Source: an uncultured Calothrix sp. (GTDB lineage: Bacteria; Cyanobacteriota; Cyanobacteriia; Cyanobacteriales; Nostocaceae). Taken from it: a stretch of 5,643 bases of DNA. The stretch lies in assembly GCA_937884685.1 (NCBI GenBank), contig CAKZYM010000693.1:1-5643 (forward strand), read 5' to 3'. The notes under the pieces were generated by a model. The model was not told the origin of the DNA. It worked only from the letters and a program-made list of their open reading frames with translations, and ran no database searches. Positions 1 through 5,419 of the stretch are shown one piece after another (the first letter of the stretch is position 1; each line of letters opens with the position of its first letter). The position numbers and the translations under genes are program-made.

Positions 1-733
1 CGGGAATTAAATCTTGCTTAAGACGAAATTCCGGTACCCAAAAAGCATGAATTACGTCATTTGCAGCCATATCGAGGTAAACCTCTCTGCCAATAGGAAC
101 GTGTAACTCTCCAGAGAAGACATTACTCTCGGGATAGTTAAACAGGAAAGCATACTGCAAACCCGTTACCTTCACAACTAAATCGGGAGCCGTTCCTTGA
201 TTTCGAGGAGTAGCACCAAGAGAAGGAGAAACTACACCCATACCGGGAGCATTTTCTTTTTCGGGTAATTGGTCGATGTTTCTAGAGTCTGGACTTTCGT
301 CCAAAGTTGCTGCAATAGCTGCACCAGGAATTGAAGTGGCTTGAGAAGCTATTGGAGATTCTTGAATATTATCAGGTTTAAATCCACCAATTGAATTGTA
401 TACTTCAAAACTGTATACAGATAGACCGATAACGATAATAGCTGGGATTGCTGTCCAGAGAATCTCTAGCGGTACATTTCCATGAGTCGGTTCCCCATCA
501 CTATCATCACCCTTGCGACGACGGTATCTAATCGCGCTAAAAATCAAAACTCCTTCAACGATGAGAAATATACCAACAGAAATGGTCATCATCGTATTGA
601 ACAAGCCATCCACAAGAAAAGCTTCATCAGACGCTGCCGTCGGTAGCAGACCATGATTTTGACCCAGCCAAAAACTGACTGCTGTGAGTACGATACCAAC
701 TAATAACGTCCAAATTGTACTTGGAATTTTCAC
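1..733 (-). CDS. ctaC: Cytochrome c oxidase subunit II (CtaC/CoxB), 5' part only
   Basis: Subunit II of the aa3-type terminal oxidase carries the CuA centre that takes electrons from cytochrome c or plastocyanin and passes them to subunit I. I translated the minus strand by hand: 244 complete codons from a GTG at 731-733, continuing past the left edge. The start reads MKIPSTIWTLLVGIV, a hydrophobic signal or anchor segment (about residues 5-22). Two membrane segments follow, at about 45-67 and 92-108, the second after NVPLEILWTAIPA, a strong family signature. A Pro/Ser/Ala-rich linker (about 113-183) leads to the cupredoxin domain. The last visible stretch, DVIHAFWVPEFRLKQD, contains His229, the first CuA ligand in the family; the Cys ligands lie outside the window. 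ctaD and ctaE would be expected further left but are not seen. No Shine-Dalgarno precedes the GTG; the start rests on the family-like N-terminus. Identity is very secure. Confidence 0.95.
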   Translation of the reverse strand, partial: MKIPSTIWTLLVGIVLTAVSFWLGQNHGLLPTAASDEAFLVDGLFNTMMTISVGIFLIVEGVLIFSAIRYRRRKGDDSDGEPTHGNVPLEILWTAIPAIIVIGLSVYSFEVYNSIGGFKPDNIQESPIASQATSIPGAAIAATLDESPDSRNIDQLPEKENAPGMGVVSPSLGATPRNQGTAPDLVVKVTGLQYAFLFNYPESNVFSGELHVPIGREVYLDMAANDVIHAFWVPEFRLKQDLIP

Positions 734-757
734 GGTTAATAACAGTTAACAGATTTA

Positions 758-770
758 CTAAATTATTTAG
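758..770. repeat. Perfect 13-bp palindrome in the ctaC leader
   Basis: CTAAAT-T-ATTTAG is a perfect 6-bp inverted repeat around one central base, 25 bases upstream of the ctaC GTG. It lies just downstream of the candidate ctaC promoter, so it could be a protein-binding site or a weak hairpin in the leader. It is very AT-rich and could be chance. Confidence 0.35.
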
Positions 771-780
771 AGCTACTCAC

Positions 781-808
781 ATACTAAGTTAATCCACCGT
801 ATTGTCAT
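781..808 (-). promoter_or_regulatory. Candidate sigma70-type promoter of ctaC
   Basis: On the minus strand, ATGACA (803-808, 5 of 6 to the -35 consensus) is followed after 16 bases by TAGTAT (781-786, 4 of 6 to the -10 consensus). Transcription would start near 774 and give a leader of about 40 bases before the GTG at 733. This is consensus matching only, in AT-rich DNA, so support is weak. Confidence 0.3.
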
Positions 809-860
809 TGAGTGTAACAAGTAGAAATCTTTATTATTTTTTAGGATGGGGAGTAGAAAA

Positions 861-895
861 AGTAAGGAGTAGCAAGTAACGAGTAAAGAGTAAAA
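861..895. repeat. Degenerate heptanucleotide tandem repeat, 5 units
   Basis: Five consecutive 7-bp units fit the pattern AGTANNN: AGTAAGG, AGTAGCA, AGTAACG, AGTAAAG, AGTAAAA. Read on the other strand they become ACTCGTT, ACTTGCT, ACTCCTT and similar, matching the units at 973-993 and 4447-4523. This is the short tandemly repeated repetitive (STRR) type known from heterocystous cyanobacteria. Confidence 0.75.
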
Positions 896-972
896 GTCAA
901 TTCCTACTAAAATTTAAAGATTAATTTAAGTATTATTTTTTTACATATGCGTTATTGCTGAATAGACTCATA

Positions 973-993
973 ACTCCCTACTCGCTACTCATT
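973..993. repeat. Heptanucleotide repeat, 3 units, inverted relative to 861-895
   Basis: The units are ACTCCCT, ACTCGCT and ACTCATT. The block is in the opposite orientation to the one at 861-895. The reverse complement of 973-990 matches 867-884 at 15 of 18 positions, so the two blocks could fold back on each other across an 88-base gap. Confidence 0.65.
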
Positions 994-1185
994 AATAGAA
1001 TCTGTCTTCAATTCATGACAACCTGAAAAATCTATAAAGCTTTGGGCTACATTTCTGATTCGCGATCCAAAGTATAAGTAAGAGGTTTATTTCCAATCCT
1101 GATGTTTACGCTAGGGTGGAGATGAGTTGACACGCGATGACTTGATTAGCAAGAAAACTTTGTAGCTCGACTTTTCGGGTAAAAG

Positions 1186-1192
1186 AAAAAGG
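1186..1192 (+). promoter_or_regulatory. Ribosome binding site deciding the ctaA start
   Basis: AAAAAGG ends 8 bases before the ATG at 1201, a good spacing for a purine-rich ribosome binding site. A TTG directly in front of that ATG (1198-1200) is in frame and could be taken as the start, but the spacing and codon preference favour the ATG. Confidence 0.55.
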
Positions 1193-1200
1193 TACAGTTG

Positions 1201-2175
1201 ATGAGCCAATTTGCTTTAGACCAACAAAACCAAGTTGCGACAACACAGCAACAATCACCAAAAGATAGAATTCGTCGTCTTGTCTGGAAAATGGCGATCG
1301 CCACTTTGATTTTGATGGCAATTGGTAGTGCGACCCGTGTTATGAATGCTGGACTTGCTTGTCCGGATTGGCCGCTTTGCTACGGGGAGCTTGTACCAAC
1401 CAAACAAATGAATTTCCAAGTTTTCCTAGAATGGTTTCACCGACTCGATGCATCATTAATTGGTTTTAGTGCAATATTTTTAGTCGGAACCTCTTGGTGG
1501 AATCGTGATTCTTTACCTAAATGGCTGCCTTGGGCTTCTACATTTGCCCTATTCTTAATTGTTTTTCAGGGTATTTTAGGGGGACTCACCGTTACCCAGC
1601 TTTTGCGGTTTGATATAGTTACCGCTCATTTAGGGACTGCATTATTTTTCTTTATAACTTTATTGGTTATCGGGACTGCACTTACACCTTACAAAGCGAC
1701 CGGACAGACTGGTAACTTGCCTGGAATATCCTTTACTGCAACCGTTCTAGTTTATTTACAGAGCTTAATAGGAGCCTTAGTCGGTTCGCGTTGGGCTTTA
1801 CATCAATGCTTTGGTGGGGATCAACTTTGCACCGTGATGTATACCCATATTTTTGGTTTGATACCACCAACAGCCGCAATATTAACTTTAGTATTTGTAT
1901 CGCGACGCACAGTCGCACTACATCCAGTCTTACGAAAGCTGGCAAATTATGCAGGTGTGTTATTGATTTTACAGTTGCTTTTAGGATTTGCGACATTCCG
2001 CTTACATCTACAGGTAGAACCGCTTACCGTTACCCATCAGTTGATTGGGGCTTCTTTGCTAGGCGTATTAGTAGCTTTCACGGTTTTTGCAATACGTGAT
2101 TGGATAGATACTCGTAGTATTTCTGGTTACAACCAAGAGTTTAATTCATCTGCTACAAGTGATGTTAGTGGTTAG
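1201..2175 (+). CDS. ctaA: Heme A synthase (COX15/CtaA family)
   Basis: An integral membrane enzyme that oxidises the C8 methyl of heme O to a formyl group, giving heme A for the aa3 oxidase. The 324 residues contain about eight hydrophobic spans, in two four-helix halves as in the family. Signature residues are all visible: TRVMNAGLACPDWPLC with the first Cys pair (C54, C60); EWFHRLDA with His80; AHLGTA with His143; LHQCFGGDQLC with His201 and a second Cys pair (C203, C210); and THQLIGA with His279. The histidines are the family's heme ligands, and the Cys pairs sit in the extracytoplasmic loops. The N-terminal 25 residues are polar and Gln-rich, and the Ser/Thr-rich tail after about 303 is probably cytoplasmic. 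ctaB follows in the same direction after 167 bp, and ctaC is divergent, which fits the role. The ATG at 1201 is chosen for its ribosome binding site; a TTG one codon upstream is the alternative. Confidence 0.96.
   Translation: MSQFALDQQNQVATTQQQSPKDRIRRLVWKMAIATLILMAIGSATRVMNAGLACPDWPLCYGELVPTKQMNFQVFLEWFHRLDASLIGFSAIFLVGTSWWNRDSLPKWLPWASTFALFLIVFQGILGGLTVTQLLRFDIVTAHLGTALFFFITLLVIGTALTPYKATGQTGNLPGISFTATVLVYLQSLIGALVGSRWALHQCFGGDQLCTVMYTHIFGLIPPTAAILTLVFVSRRTVALHPVLRKLANYAGVLLILQLLLGFATFRLHLQVEPLTVTHQLIGASLLGVLVAFTVFAIRDWIDTRSISGYNQEFNSSATSDVSG
1294..1301. other. HIP1 octamer (GCGATCGC)
   Basis: This is a single copy of the highly iterated palindrome common in many cyanobacterial genomes, here inside the extended palindrome GGCGATCGCC near the 5' end of ctaA. 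It supports the cyanobacterial assignment. I noticed no second exact copy in the window. Confidence 0.8.
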
Positions 2176-2210
2176 TAGCTAGTTGTTAACTATCAATTAG
2201 CAATTGTTCG

Positions 2211-2227
2211 CTGATGATCCACATCAG
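2211..2227 (+). repeat. Small hairpin in the ctaA-ctaB spacer
   Basis: CTGATG (2211-2216) and CATCAG (2222-2227) form a perfect 6-bp stem with a 5-base loop, 36 bases after the ctaA stop. No T-run follows, so it is not a classical terminator. It might protect an RNA end or attenuate read-through into ctaB. Confidence 0.4.
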
Positions 2228-2236
2228 ACCCATGAA

Positions 2237-2271
2237 TAACTGATAACTGATAACTGTTGACTGATAACTGA
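2237..2271. repeat. Heptanucleotide tandem repeat TAACTGA, 5 units
   Basis: Five contiguous 7-bp units lie between ctaA and ctaB: TAACTGA, TAACTGA, TAACTGT, TGACTGA, TAACTGA. The period matches the other repeats in the window but the unit sequence differs, so this is a second repeat family. Related bits such as GTTAACTATC precede it (about 2184-2193). It lies within the probable ctaAB transcript, 72 bases before the ctaB start. Confidence 0.8.
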
Positions 2272-2343
2272 TTTGTTCGATGCTAACAGCCCTCAAGGCG
2301 AAAAAAGCATATAAATTGTTAAAAATAAGGAACCATTACCAAG

Positions 2344-3300
2344 ATGATTGAGACAAATGTCTCTCCACGACACTCAACGCTTTTACAAGTTATTCAAAGT
2401 TACTACCAGCTAACAAAGCCTCGTATTATTCCTTTGTTGCTGATTACCACTGCTGGAAGTATGTGGATAGCTGCATCAGGAGAAGTAGATCCGGTATTGT
2501 TATTAGTAACCCTTGCAGGAGGGACTCTAGCTGCTGCTAGTGCCCAAACAATTAACTGTATTTACGACCGGGATATTGATTATGATATGGAGCGTACCCG
2601 TCATCGTCCCATTCCTTCTGGTAGAGTACAACCCCGCGATGCTTTAATTTTTGCCATAGTTTTAGCTGTAGCTTCTTTTGCGCTGCTCAGTATCTTTGCT
2701 AATTTGCTTTCTGCTTTTTTAGCAATGTCTGGAATTGCTTTTTACTTGCTGATTTATACTCATTGGCTGAAGCGCAACAGTACTCAAAACATCGTCATTG
2801 GGGGAGCAGCAGGAGCAATTCCCGCATTAGTTGGTTGGGCTGCGGTAACAGGTACTTTGAGTCCTACTGCGTGGTTAATATTCGGTATTGTCTTTGTTTG
2901 GACCCCACCCCACTTTTGGTCTTTAGCATTGATGATTAAGGATGATTACGCAGCAGTAAACGTGCCGATGTTACCGGTAGTTGCTGGAGAAGAAGCAACA
3001 GTTAAACAGATTTGGTGGTATACCCTAATCACGGTGGCATCAAGCCTTTTAATTGTTTATCCTTTGCATTCAGTAGGAATTATTTACAGCGCTATTGCTT
3101 TATTTTTAGGGGCAATATTTATTCGTAAAGCATGGCAATTATTACAAAATCCCCAAGAACGCAGTTTAGCGAAAGGAATGTTTTTGTATTCCATTTCTTA
3201 CATGATGTTGTTGTGTCTGGGTATGGTAATTGACAGTCTACCCATCACTCATCGCGTTGTAAGTTTTTTTGGGGATAAAGTTAATTTTCTGCTTAGCTGA
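2344..3300 (+). CDS. ctaB: Protoheme IX farnesyltransferase (heme O synthase)
   Basis: A UbiA-family membrane prenyltransferase that transfers a farnesyl group from farnesyl diphosphate to the 2-vinyl of protoheme, making heme O, the substrate of CtaA. It has 318 residues, slightly longer than many bacterial CtaB proteins, and about nine hydrophobic helices. After TKPRI (24-28) comes the first Asp-rich motif NCIYDRDID, with N71, D75 and D79 as the Mg-diphosphate-binding NxxxDxxxD, followed by the hallmark MERTRHRPIPSG. The second conserved region is TPPHFWSLALMIKDDYA with D200/D201, then NVPMLPVV. An AAGGAA at 2327-2332 lies 11 bases before the ATG, a loose but plausible ribosome binding site. 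The gene is probably cotranscribed with ctaA; I found no clear promoter of its own in the spacer. A strong terminator follows 22 bases after the stop. Assignment is secure. Confidence 0.97.
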   Translation: MIETNVSPRHSTLLQVIQSYYQLTKPRIIPLLLITTAGSMWIAASGEVDPVLLLVTLAGGTLAAASAQTINCIYDRDIDYDMERTRHRPIPSGRVQPRDALIFAIVLAVASFALLSIFANLLSAFLAMSGIAFYLLIYTHWLKRNSTQNIVIGGAAGAIPALVGWAAVTGTLSPTAWLIFGIVFVWTPPHFWSLALMIKDDYAAVNVPMLPVVAGEEATVKQIWWYTLITVASSLLIVYPLHSVGIIYSAIALFLGAIFIRKAWQLLQNPQERSLAKGMFLYSISYMMLLCLGMVIDSLPITHRVVSFFGDKVNFLLS

Positions 3301-3322
3301 GAGTTATCTCAATTTCAATTAT

Positions 3323-3355
3323 AAAAACCGGGTTTGCGAACGAACCCGGTTTTTT
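3323..3355 (+). terminator. Rho-independent terminator after ctaB, probably bidirectional
   Basis: The arms AAAAACCGGGTTT (3323-3335) and GAACCCGGTTTTT (3342-3354) pair over 12 bp plus one G-T wobble, with a 6-base loop and a GC-rich core. The right arm runs into six Ts (3350-3355). The run of five As on the left gives a T-run on the other strand, so it could also stop transcripts of the leftward gene ending at 3508. Confidence 0.9.
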
Positions 3356-3507
3356 GAATGGTTGATTAGTTTATAGCTTACTGTCAATGAGTTGCAGATG
3401 AGATGGAATACATACAAGACCTCACCCTCTTCCCTCCTTGTCAAGGTAAGTAAGTGATTCAACTCAGATGAAAACTGCTACATAATGTCTCTACTGTCTC
3501 TACAGAG
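3356..3507. other. Spacer between ctaB terminator and AbiEii-like gene
   Basis: This 152-bp stretch has no coding frame I believe. It contains a perfect 9-bp tandem duplication, TGTCTCTAC (3486-3494 and 3495-3503), just after the stop of the leftward gene. That duplication includes a tiny CTGT/ACAG hairpin with no T-run. Nothing else stands out. Confidence 0.5.
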
Positions 3508-4392
3508 TCACGCTAAAACTGAGCTAGTTTCAGAATCCAAAATTTCCTTTACCGTCTTTTCCCATCTTTGGCTCACAATAGCCACAATCGAAAGAAAATC
3601 TGCTTCTATATTTTGTTCTGGTTTGCGACGGAGATACCATTTCCACTTACCGCGATTTTTACTTCTATCCCACCATTCTGGTGTGGATAAAATGTAATAT
3701 ATTTCTTCAAACGTGGTATTTCTGCTATTAAAGGCTGTAAAAATAGATTTTTTAACTAATGTTTCATCTAATTCTATAGATGTTGTAAACAACAATAAGT
3801 CATATAAATCCTTTGGTCTCCAACGTCTGATTCCTTGTTCAACCAAGCCATGTAGTTTCCAGCCAAACATCGTTTCTGGAGTCACTGCTTGTAATTTAAT
3901 ATTTTCTGTCGTTAGAAGTGGATAATCAATCCATTTGGGTGGTGGAACTATTGGGTCACCAAAACCAACGTCTATCTGAATATTTTTTTGATAGTCTTCA
4001 AAAATAGCATTGATCTTAATTCTTACTCCCGGATATTCTGTTTCTAACCAAATTCCTGTCGCTTCTAGGGAGTCAACATCAAATATTACTTCATCTATAA
4101 GATTTGTATTTTGATTTTTATTTTTGTCTGAAAATATATTTATAAACTTTTCTTTTGTAGATTCTATATCAAAATTATATAAACCTAAAAAATCAACATC
4201 TTCAGCAATTCTTTTCTCAGGTGAAACCCAAAGTCTTGTCAGCATTCCACCACGGAATACTAATTCATTAACATAACTTGAATTAGCAACTCTATGTAAA
4301 ACACTTTCCAGTAAATGATAAGTTAATATTTCTTCTGAAGAACGATTTGTATAATCAGCTATTTTTAATAAATGATTTTTTAAGTTTTTCAT
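3508..4392 (-). CDS. AbiEii/AbiGii-family nucleotidyltransferase (toxin-type)
   Basis: A 294-residue protein with the layout of the AbiEii nucleotidyltransferase family. Its best-known members are GTP-binding toxins of type IV abortive-infection systems; related enzymes modify tRNA ends. Visible motifs, in order: FRGGMLTRLW (G48-G49) followed 15 residues later by EDVDF, the metal-binding D65-x-D67; IQIDVGFGDP with D141 as a likely third carboxylate; TPETMFGWKLHGL with K179; and RRWRPKDLYDLL with D195 and D198, the DxxD motif. All expected catalytic positions are therefore present and the gene looks intact. The C-terminus (about 235-275) is rich in Trp, Lys and Arg. The N-terminal half is noticeably AT-rich. 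No Shine-Dalgarno precedes the ATG, and the frame stays open a little upstream without a better start. No AbiEi-type regulator lies beside it; the upstream same-strand neighbour is the 209-residue protein. The family call is firm, but toxicity and the target are not shown. Confidence 0.85.
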   Translation of the reverse strand: MKNLKNHLLKIADYTNRSSEEILTYHLLESVLHRVANSSYVNELVFRGGMLTRLWVSPEKRIAEDVDFLGLYNFDIESTKEKFINIFSDKNKNQNTNLIDEVIFDVDSLEATGIWLETEYPGVRIKINAIFEDYQKNIQIDVGFGDPIVPPPKWIDYPLLTTENIKLQAVTPETMFGWKLHGLVEQGIRRWRPKDLYDLLLFTTSIELDETLVKKSIFTAFNSRNTTFEEIYYILSTPEWWDRSKNRGKWKWYLRRKPEQNIEADFLSIVAIVSQRWEKTVKEILDSETSSVLA

Positions 4393-4446
4393 TTCAAGGA
4401 AATAGGGGATAAGACAACGGGGAACAGGAGAAATAATTATCTTTTT

Positions 4447-4523
4447 ACTTGCGACTTGCGACTTGCGACTTGCGACTCACTACTTGCTACTCGCTACTTG
4501 CTACTTGCTACTCACTACTCCTA
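4447..4523. repeat. Heptanucleotide tandem repeat array, 11 units
   Basis: This is an eleven-unit array of period 7 fitting ACTNNCN/T. It opens with four identical ACTTGCG units, then ACTCACT, ACTTGCT, ACTCGCT, ACTTGCT, ACTTGCT, ACTCACT and ACTCCTA. It ends two bases short of the TGA of the 209-residue protein gene and fills most of the spacer to the AbiEii-like gene. The two sub-blocks (TGCG type, then TGCT/CACT type) suggest separate expansions. This is the STRR type known in heterocystous cyanobacteria. Confidence 0.9.
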
Positions 4524-4525
4524 AC

Positions 4526-5155
4526 TCAATTAATCCAACCATTATCTAAATTCAAATTGGTGTCATAAACTGTATATTCTCGCTGCTGTTGAGAAAGTTT
4601 AAATCCTTTAGATTTAAGATATAAAATTAAATTATCAAAGCGTGTTTGAGCGGATTTGTATCCCAGACCATAAATTCGCATGGTGATAAATCGCTCGTGT
4701 TTTCCGTCAATAAGTTTTTTAAAAGCATTTTTTGATAAATGAGCATTATGCTGTAAACAGTATTTTTTCAAAACTTCCAGATTCTCTGAAGCTGACAAAA
4801 TAGCTTCAACATGAAACTCAAAATAATTACTTTTAGGTAGTTCCTGCGCTTCAATATCAGAGATAGGTATATCTTGATTGCTTACCATCGCTTCAATTTT
4901 GATGCGAGTAACTTCAAAATCTGCATTAACTATTTTTTCAGCTATTTGATTTATTTTTTGTAGTACATCTTTGAAAGCGCCATGATGGTAAGATGCTGTC
5001 ATCATTTGGCAACGAGTTACGCCTTTGGGTAATTCGATAAATACAGATTTAACGTTTAATTTTTGGCAAAGTAAGCAAAATTTTCGTTTTAGCTCCGCAT
5101 TAACAGCTTTTACGGTGATATGCGCTTCAAATGTACCTTTATAACTAGGTTGCAT
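4526..5155 (-). CDS. Conserved-looking protein of unknown function, internal duplication
   Basis: I do not recognise a named family. The 209 residues look like two copies of a domain of about 85-90 residues. Copy A (about 8-93) begins TFEAHITVKA and copy B (about 111-198) begins YFEFHVEAIL. Each continues with a helix containing a Cys (FCLLCQKLN; KYCLQHNAH), a strand-like stretch (RCQMMTASYHHG; ERFITMRIYGLG), an amphipathic helix (DVLQKINQIAEKI; RFDNLILYLKSK) and a final strand (FEVTRIKIEAM; FKLSQQQREYTVYD). This alternation suggests a duplicated ferredoxin-like fold. H12-x-T14 resembles half of a 2H-phosphoesterase motif, but no second HxT is seen. The C-terminus is REYTVYDTNLNLDNGWIN. There is no signal peptide or membrane span, so it is probably cytoplasmic. 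An in-frame stop two codons upstream makes this the first possible ATG; no Shine-Dalgarno is visible. It lies 133 bp upstream of the AbiEii-like gene on the same strand, so the two may be cotranscribed. Confidence 0.8.
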   Translation of the reverse strand: MQPSYKGTFEAHITVKAVNAELKRKFCLLCQKLNVKSVFIELPKGVTRCQMMTASYHHGAFKDVLQKINQIAEKIVNADFEVTRIKIEAMVSNQDIPISDIEAQELPKSNYFEFHVEAILSASENLEVLKKYCLQHNAHLSKNAFKKLIDGKHERFITMRIYGLGYKSAQTRFDNLILYLKSKGFKLSQQQREYTVYDTNLNLDNGWIN

Positions 5156-5190
5156 TAGCTAATAAAAAGGTAGGGAGCAAGTTTTATGAT

Positions 5191-5216
5191 TTGGTAATGA
5201 CATTTTTATTTACCAA
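5191..5216. repeat. 7-bp inverted repeat upstream of the 209-residue protein gene
   Basis: TTGGTAA (5191-5197) and TTACCAA (5210-5216) are perfect reverse complements separated by 12 bases, about 36 bases before the leftward ATG at 5155. The form could suit a dimeric regulator, but the length is close to what chance can give. Confidence 0.3.
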
Positions 5217-5231
5217 TAGTTTATACTTGTA

Positions 5232-5260
5232 TTACTACTGTAGTATAAGCGAGATATAAT
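5232..5260 (+). promoter_or_regulatory. Candidate promoter with embedded palindrome, toward hicB
   Basis: A perfect TATAAT (5255-5260) lies in the divergent spacer, with a poor -35 candidate TTACTA (5232-5237, 3 of 6) 17 bases upstream. A perfect palindrome TACTAC-T-GTAGTA (5233-5245) overlaps the -35 position and spacer. A wider inverted repeat, TTATACT (5221-5227) and AGTATAA (5242-5248), encloses it. The arrangement looks like a promoter with an operator. The predicted leader to the hicB ATG would be about 150 bases, which is long and weakens the assignment. Confidence 0.35.
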
Positions 5261-5310
5261 GGCAAATTAGCTTGAGCGAAAGCGCTGCTTCGGTTAGTAA
5301 TTATAAATTA

Positions 5311-5380
5311 AAGATTCAAGAAATAGCTTCAACTAAAAAACTGCTTATTATAAGAAGGATGACAATAGTTCTTGAATCTT
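5311..5380 (+). repeat. Perfect 12-bp inverted repeat with nested palindrome upstream of hicB
   Basis: AAGATTCAAGAA (5311-5322) and TTCTTGAATCTT (5369-5380) are exact reverse complements separated by 46 bases. The loop holds a further palindrome, CTTAT-T-ATAAG (5344-5354). A transcript could form a long stem-loop ending 39 bases before the hicB ATG. It might be a leader structure, a small RNA, or the remains of a small inverted-repeat element; no T-run follows. Confidence 0.5.
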
Positions 5381-5419
5381 GTCAGTTTGTAATTAAATAT
5401 AAAGGCTGTGGCGAAATAG

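Larger units (their letters stand above)
734..1200. other. Divergent ctaC/ctaA spacer, no gene
   Basis: This 467-bp spacer separates the two divergent respiratory units and has no convincing coding frame. Starting from ctaC it holds the 13-bp palindrome and candidate promoter, then two blocks of degenerate 7-bp repeats facing each other (861-895 and 973-993). About 200 bases of unremarkable sequence follow before ctaA. That last part contains a CTTTGG/CCAAAG inverted repeat (1040-1045 and 1067-1072) and an isolated TTGACA (1127-1132) with no matching -10 box. I found no convincing ctaA promoter. Confidence 0.7.

Noticed and set aside
1127..1132. TTGACA as the -35 box of a ctaA promoter
   Set aside because: No acceptable -10 hexamer lies 15-19 bases downstream.
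1198..1200. TTG as the ctaA start
   Set aside because: It directly precedes an ATG with better spacing from AAAAAGG, and TTG starts are uncommon.
1106..1321. 71-codon open frame on the minus strand
   Set aside because: It overlaps the 5' end of ctaA, resembles no known protein and is best explained as a chance frame.
1733..2099. Open frames on both strands inside ctaA (1733-1996 minus, 1791-2099 plus)
   Set aside because: Both lie wholly within a secure gene and have no family-like features.
3494..3505. Terminator for the AbiEii-like gene at the CTGT/ACAG hairpin
   Set aside because: The stem is only 4 bp and no T-run follows on the minus strand; the hairpin at 3323-3355 is a much better candidate.
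3485..3925. Two 70-codon plus-strand frames (3485-3697, 3713-3925)
   Set aside because: Both are almost wholly opposite the AbiEii-like gene, whose catalytic motifs show that the minus strand is coding.
4447..4523. CRISPR-like repeat array
   Set aside because: The units are 7 bp, contiguous and without spacers, which fits a cyanobacterial heptamer repeat and not a CRISPR array.
4526..5155. AbiEi antitoxin or 2H phosphoesterase identity for the 209-residue protein
   Set aside because: No winged-helix pattern is seen, and only one HxT motif is present where the 2H family needs two.
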